Assembly: GCA_020284085.1 (NCBI GenBank)
Contig: JACEVL010000518.1
Span: forward strand, 1-64,000
Reading direction: 5' to 3'
Length of the DNA stretch: 64,000 bases
From: Aporrectodea caliginosa
Taxonomy: Eukaryota; Annelida; Clitellata; Crassiclitellata; Lumbricidae
Numbering within the stretch: the stretch's first letter is position 1; the number at the start of each line of letters is the position of its first letter. The translations under genes and the position numbers were made by a program. A model generated the notes under the pieces. That model was not told where the DNA came from. It did no database searches and saw only the letters and a program-made list of their open reading frames with translations. Of the stretch, positions 60,116 through 64,000 are shown in pieces.

Positions 60116-60935
60116 TGCATCTCTTGTTGGGTAGAGGGCTACTAGAGGCAGACTATAGCAAAGCAGATGGCCTTATCACATTATCAGCAAGCATATTGCG
60201 CGGCATGAGAGAGAGAAGACGTGAGATGTTTTACAAGAATACACTCAGCAGCTGTGCGGGAGGGTATTGGGTTGTCTGGCGCTCATATCTAACATTGTTA
60301 GATAGCTTTCACATCTGCCATTCAATAGCCACCTGCAAGCAGTCAGTCTGTCAGTTCGTCTGACACCATTACTCATCCTACTCATGCTCTAATTGAGCGT
60401 CAGTAAGCTGGTGCCCTGCGTCTGGCTTACGAGTGGCGCTTTAGAAGTCTGGAGCTTACGATTATACTGTTCAAATCACAAGCCGGACTATCTCTCCGAG
60501 CCATTCCTGTCCAGACAGAGTGCTCAACAACATTGAACTTCAATTCAATCTTTCACACACCGTCAGCACAAATCGCTATTCTATTCTATTTACGGACTTA
60601 TAAAGTGCCTCTCACATTACAACCTTACCAGAGGCGCTTATATATTATACACTGTTCAAATTTCAAATTGACTAACATCAGCAGCTTAGTTTTGGCACCA
60701 CACGTGCAACGCAGACCTCTCGTCGACCAGCCATAATATGATACCCGACAAAGTGCATACCTTCTCCGACCTCAATTGCACAAGACTTTACTCTCCCCAG
60801 GAATGACGACAGAAATTACATCAGTAGAATCCTATCTAAAAACATATATTTAACATGGTCGAAAGATGTTCAGCCATCATAGTTATGACAAACTGTAATC
60901 ACACACTGAACTTGTAAACAGTAGTGTGTCTATGT

Positions 60936-61381
60936 CAGTGGTTCCCAAATCGTGGCCCGCGGGCCAAAAGTGGCCCGCCAATCCTTTGAATGTGGCCCGC
61001 GACAGTCACTCACAAATTTTGAAAAAAAATTAAATTACCTTGTTTTCTTGATTTAGGCTTCTGACAATTTTTTTGTTAAAGAAATAGTGGAAAAAAGTAA
61101 AAAGTAACTATTATACATGAGTTTTGCATGGGCGCGGGAGGGGGGGGCACAAAATGAGGCTTCTGACGAATTTGTTCACGAAAAAGACGGAAAAGCAAAA
61201 AAAAGAGGTCATCAGAAATTTTGGCGGAAGTAAGAAAATTTTTTAGGAAATTCTTGCCCCGGGCGCACGAACCCCTAGTTACGCCACTGCAACTGAGGAC
61301 GGCTCCTCAGATCTCTGTGGCCCGCCATGATATTTTAAAAGTAAGACTTTGCCCTCCATCAAAAGAGCTTGGGAACCACTG
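60936..61381. mobile_element. hAT-like element (446 bp) with nested insertion
   Basis: Ends CAGTGGTTCCCAAA and TTGGGAACCACTG are inverted; GTCTATGT duplicated at 60928-60935 and 61382-61389. Three GTGGCCCGC words sit near the ends. A second G-rich segment (~61120-61290) ending GTTACGCCACTGCA looks inserted within it. Confidence 0.85.
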
Positions 61382-62112
61382 GTCTATGTCATTCCTGTAC
61401 TGACAAAAGATCGAATATTGTATTGTATTGTAGCTAATTACACAGAGCAAGGCGCCACCTGTTCAACTCGGCCTACTTACACAGGTGGTGAACAACTGTT
61501 CAGCTCAGATGCATTATGCATGCATATACAGGTGGTGAACACCTGTTCAGCTTAGAGGCCTATATACATATATACACTAATAGAAGACACCTGTTCACAT
61601 ACATGTATACATATATATATATATATATATATATTGGCAATGTTAGTAAAAGATTTACATAGCAGCTAACTAAGCCCTCACCTAGTTACAGAAGACCAGG
61701 ATCAGACGAAATGGTTTTTTGTGGTGCTGGTGTCTGATGCACAAGGCCTCGAGCAATGGTGCTCCAAAATACAGCTGCAGTTAGGCCATGTTCTGATGAC
61801 TTTGAGATGCTCTAGGGTGCTCGATAAATACAGAAATACTTGCATCTAGTAGATACATTAATAACCAGTGCATACATACGTACATACAGTAGATACATCA
61901 ATGCATATTTACTAACATACAGAAGATACATTAATAACCAGCAAAATATATACTTACATACTTGTACAATTGTACATGCATTATATACACATGCAAACTA
62001 TGAACCTTTGACTCCCCAACCCAGATCACTGTCAATGCTTTTACCAGGCCCTTCAAAAGAGTCCTATATGAAAGTCCAAGTACACACAAAGAATAGCCTA
62101 ATATTATTATCA

Positions 62113-63005
62113 TTTTTATTATTATTATGTATTCATTAAGCGCCTCTATCTAATGACCAAGGATCAATTGATGGTGCTGAGCAACTGTGAGTGAAAGCCT
62201 TGCTCAAGCTCTCTACACTGTAACCGTCGCAGAGGATAAGGCTCGAACCTGTACTCTCTCCATTACAAGGGGAGCACTCTAACCAATCGGCTACCATGCC
62301 CCACCTTAATAATAATAATATCATAATAAGAACGACAATTTATATGGCACCATAATGCGGCCATACCGCTACCAGGGCGCCTGAAACCTCCCTGTACCAT
62401 ATCTAAGACGAAAGCATGTACACCAAACAGGTGCGACAACCACTGAAGACAATATGATATTCAAGCACCACTCACTCTTAATCAATGCCTTGGCCGCCAG
62501 AATCATCAAAGCATACCTGTAATGGTGTCCATTACAAGTCCTTGCAATTGACGGCATTATGACAGGTTGCTATGGCAACGGCGGTGGGGATCAAAATAGG
62601 AAGCAGCCATCTGAAGCTGCTCAGCTATTTCTCACAGCTCCAGTCTGTCCCAATTCCAATAATCCATGTATAGAAATTTTTACAGTTTACACTGTATAAT
62701 TGTTACATAGCCATATTTCAGCACCTTGTTAAATATTATTATTATCATTATGCATTCATTAAGTGCTACTATTTAACGACATTAAATCAATCCACTGCGC
62801 TAAGCAATTGCATTATTTAACGTTATTATTTATTATTTAATGCTATCATTATTATTATTACACATTCATTAAACATCACTATCTAATGACCAAGCAACAA
62901 TCCATAGTGCATTGGTGCTGCGTAATTGCATTATGAAACCTTATTATTTAACATTATTATTATTATTATGCATTTATTAAGTGTTACCATCTAATCACCA
63001 AGCAA
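62113..63005. repeat. SINE F fragment and repeated ATTATTATT/CATTCATTAAG units
   Basis: A minus-strand SINE F (62113-62302, GAGCAACTGTGAGTGAAAGC) followed by three diverged copies of CATTCATTAA...CTATCTAATGACCAAG (62750, 62870, 62970). Confidence 0.65.
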
Positions 63006-63835
63006 TCCATGGTGTCAAGCAATACATTATGAAACCTCATTATTCAATTTTCTTATATTTATGAACCCTAAAGAACTCATTATTATCTAATTTAAACTCC
63101 TCTAAACATAGGTTTCACAGATATCAATATCAGGAATCTTACTTACACCTTGAAGGTAAGAGGTTCTGAGTAAATGAATCAAATAATAAATAATAACAGC
63201 CAGAGAGTCAATTTAATCAGCCTCCACATCTGGAAACGCATATCGCAAGAAAGTAACCCCGCCGCACGGATTCCTAGAACTCGAATCACATTTTTCCGCA
63301 CTGCGTCTAGATCAATCTGTGTGCAGCAACGTCGTAACCAGGAGAATTTGCATCTTCTTGAGAAAGCTCAGAGTAAATCGTAGAGGCCTCCAAGGACCAA
63401 TCAAACCAGTCCACTGATTTAGACGACCCAGACTGCACCTGATACCACAGCACAGCGCAGGACACAAGTAACAATAAGCTCGGCTCAAACGACAGTCAAT
63501 TCCGGATAATATCACATGCTTGGAGGACATTCATGGACTCGGTCGACATAACAGAAGTACAATAAAGCTCTGATGGTCGCATGTGAAGAGTTACTTGCAT
63601 CGTGTAACAAGACGGAGATTATTAATCAAAGCAAGAAATCTTACAACAGAAGAACATCTGTGTGAGATTAGAACGCATGGAAAGAACCGAGGCAGAAAGT
63701 CATACACAGAAATACATGTAATATTTTATAACTCCAAATCTTGTACTCGAACATTCGCATAAATGCACAAGAAAGTCATTATAGTGCTGTCTCTTGAAGC
63801 TATATCATATTGCGCTCTAAAGCAGTTAAATTGTA

Positions 63836-64000
63836 TTGAATTTACAGATTTTTTAAGCGCCTCTCACAATCAGAGGCGCTCCCAGTGCGAAGGGCCCCGC
63901 AAAAAAACATAATAAGACAACGAGAAGAGACTGCAATACCCATGTTAAGATCACAGATCGAATTATAGAGGGAAGGTCATTCCAGAGCACCGGACCAACA
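63836..64000 (-). mobile_element. LINE 3' end, cut by window edge
   Basis: The minus strand reads VGPVLWNDLPSIIRSV, then the hairpin GCGCCTCTGATTGTGAGAGGCGC and AATACAATT tail. Resembles 1625-1860. Confidence 0.75.

Overview
The window is animal nuclear DNA: spliced genes with GT-AG introns, long AT-rich introns, many di-, tri- and tetranucleotide microsatellites, and dense non-LTR retrotransposon 3' ends, tRNA-derived SINEs and hAT-type MITEs. The gene families (MTG/ETO corepressor, Jupiter microtubule-associated homolog, SDR16C retinol dehydrogenase) fix it as a metazoan. Base composition, the frequent TAGGCCTA motif and the repeat types suggest a marine invertebrate (deuterostome or lophotrochozoan). 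I cannot resolve the species.

Layout. (1) 1-6.9 kb, minus strand: the first nine coding exons of an unrecognised protein that runs off the left edge. (2) 7-20 kb: no confident gene; microsatellites, MITEs, SINEs and LINE tails, with a few candidate acidic microexons. (3) 20.4-28.4 kb, minus: a five-exon gene for a ~1371-residue, mostly disordered protein with a PAM2-like motif, family not recognised. (4) 30.4-33.7 kb, plus: a complete four-exon JPT1/HN1-like gene (154 aa) behind a TATA-less promoter with an NRF-1-type palindrome. (5) 34.2-39.4 kb, minus: a complete six-exon SDR16C gene (301 aa), tail-to-tail with JPT1. (6) 43.3-55.3 kb, minus: a nine-exon CBFA2T/RUNX1T1 (MTG/ETO, Nervy) gene (543 aa) with NHR1/TAFH, NHR2, NHR3 and MYND regions, plus a probable non-coding first exon and promoter near 56.5-57 kb. 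(7) 57-64 kb: intergenic DNA with SINEs, LINE ends, a nested hAT MITE and tandem repeats.

All exon chains were built by hand from splice sites and reading phase; phases agree across every junction of the five gene models. The genes have no obvious common pathway. The most interesting material is where mobile DNA meets splicing: a hAT element whose 8-bp target duplication is itself a splice donor, a (GATT)n microsatellite that forms the end of an intron up to its acceptor, a triplicated splice-acceptor segment, and a GC-AG intron inside the TAFH domain. A second theme is a LINE whose last codons and 3' tail are shared by SINEs, giving a hand-readable LINE/SINE partnership.
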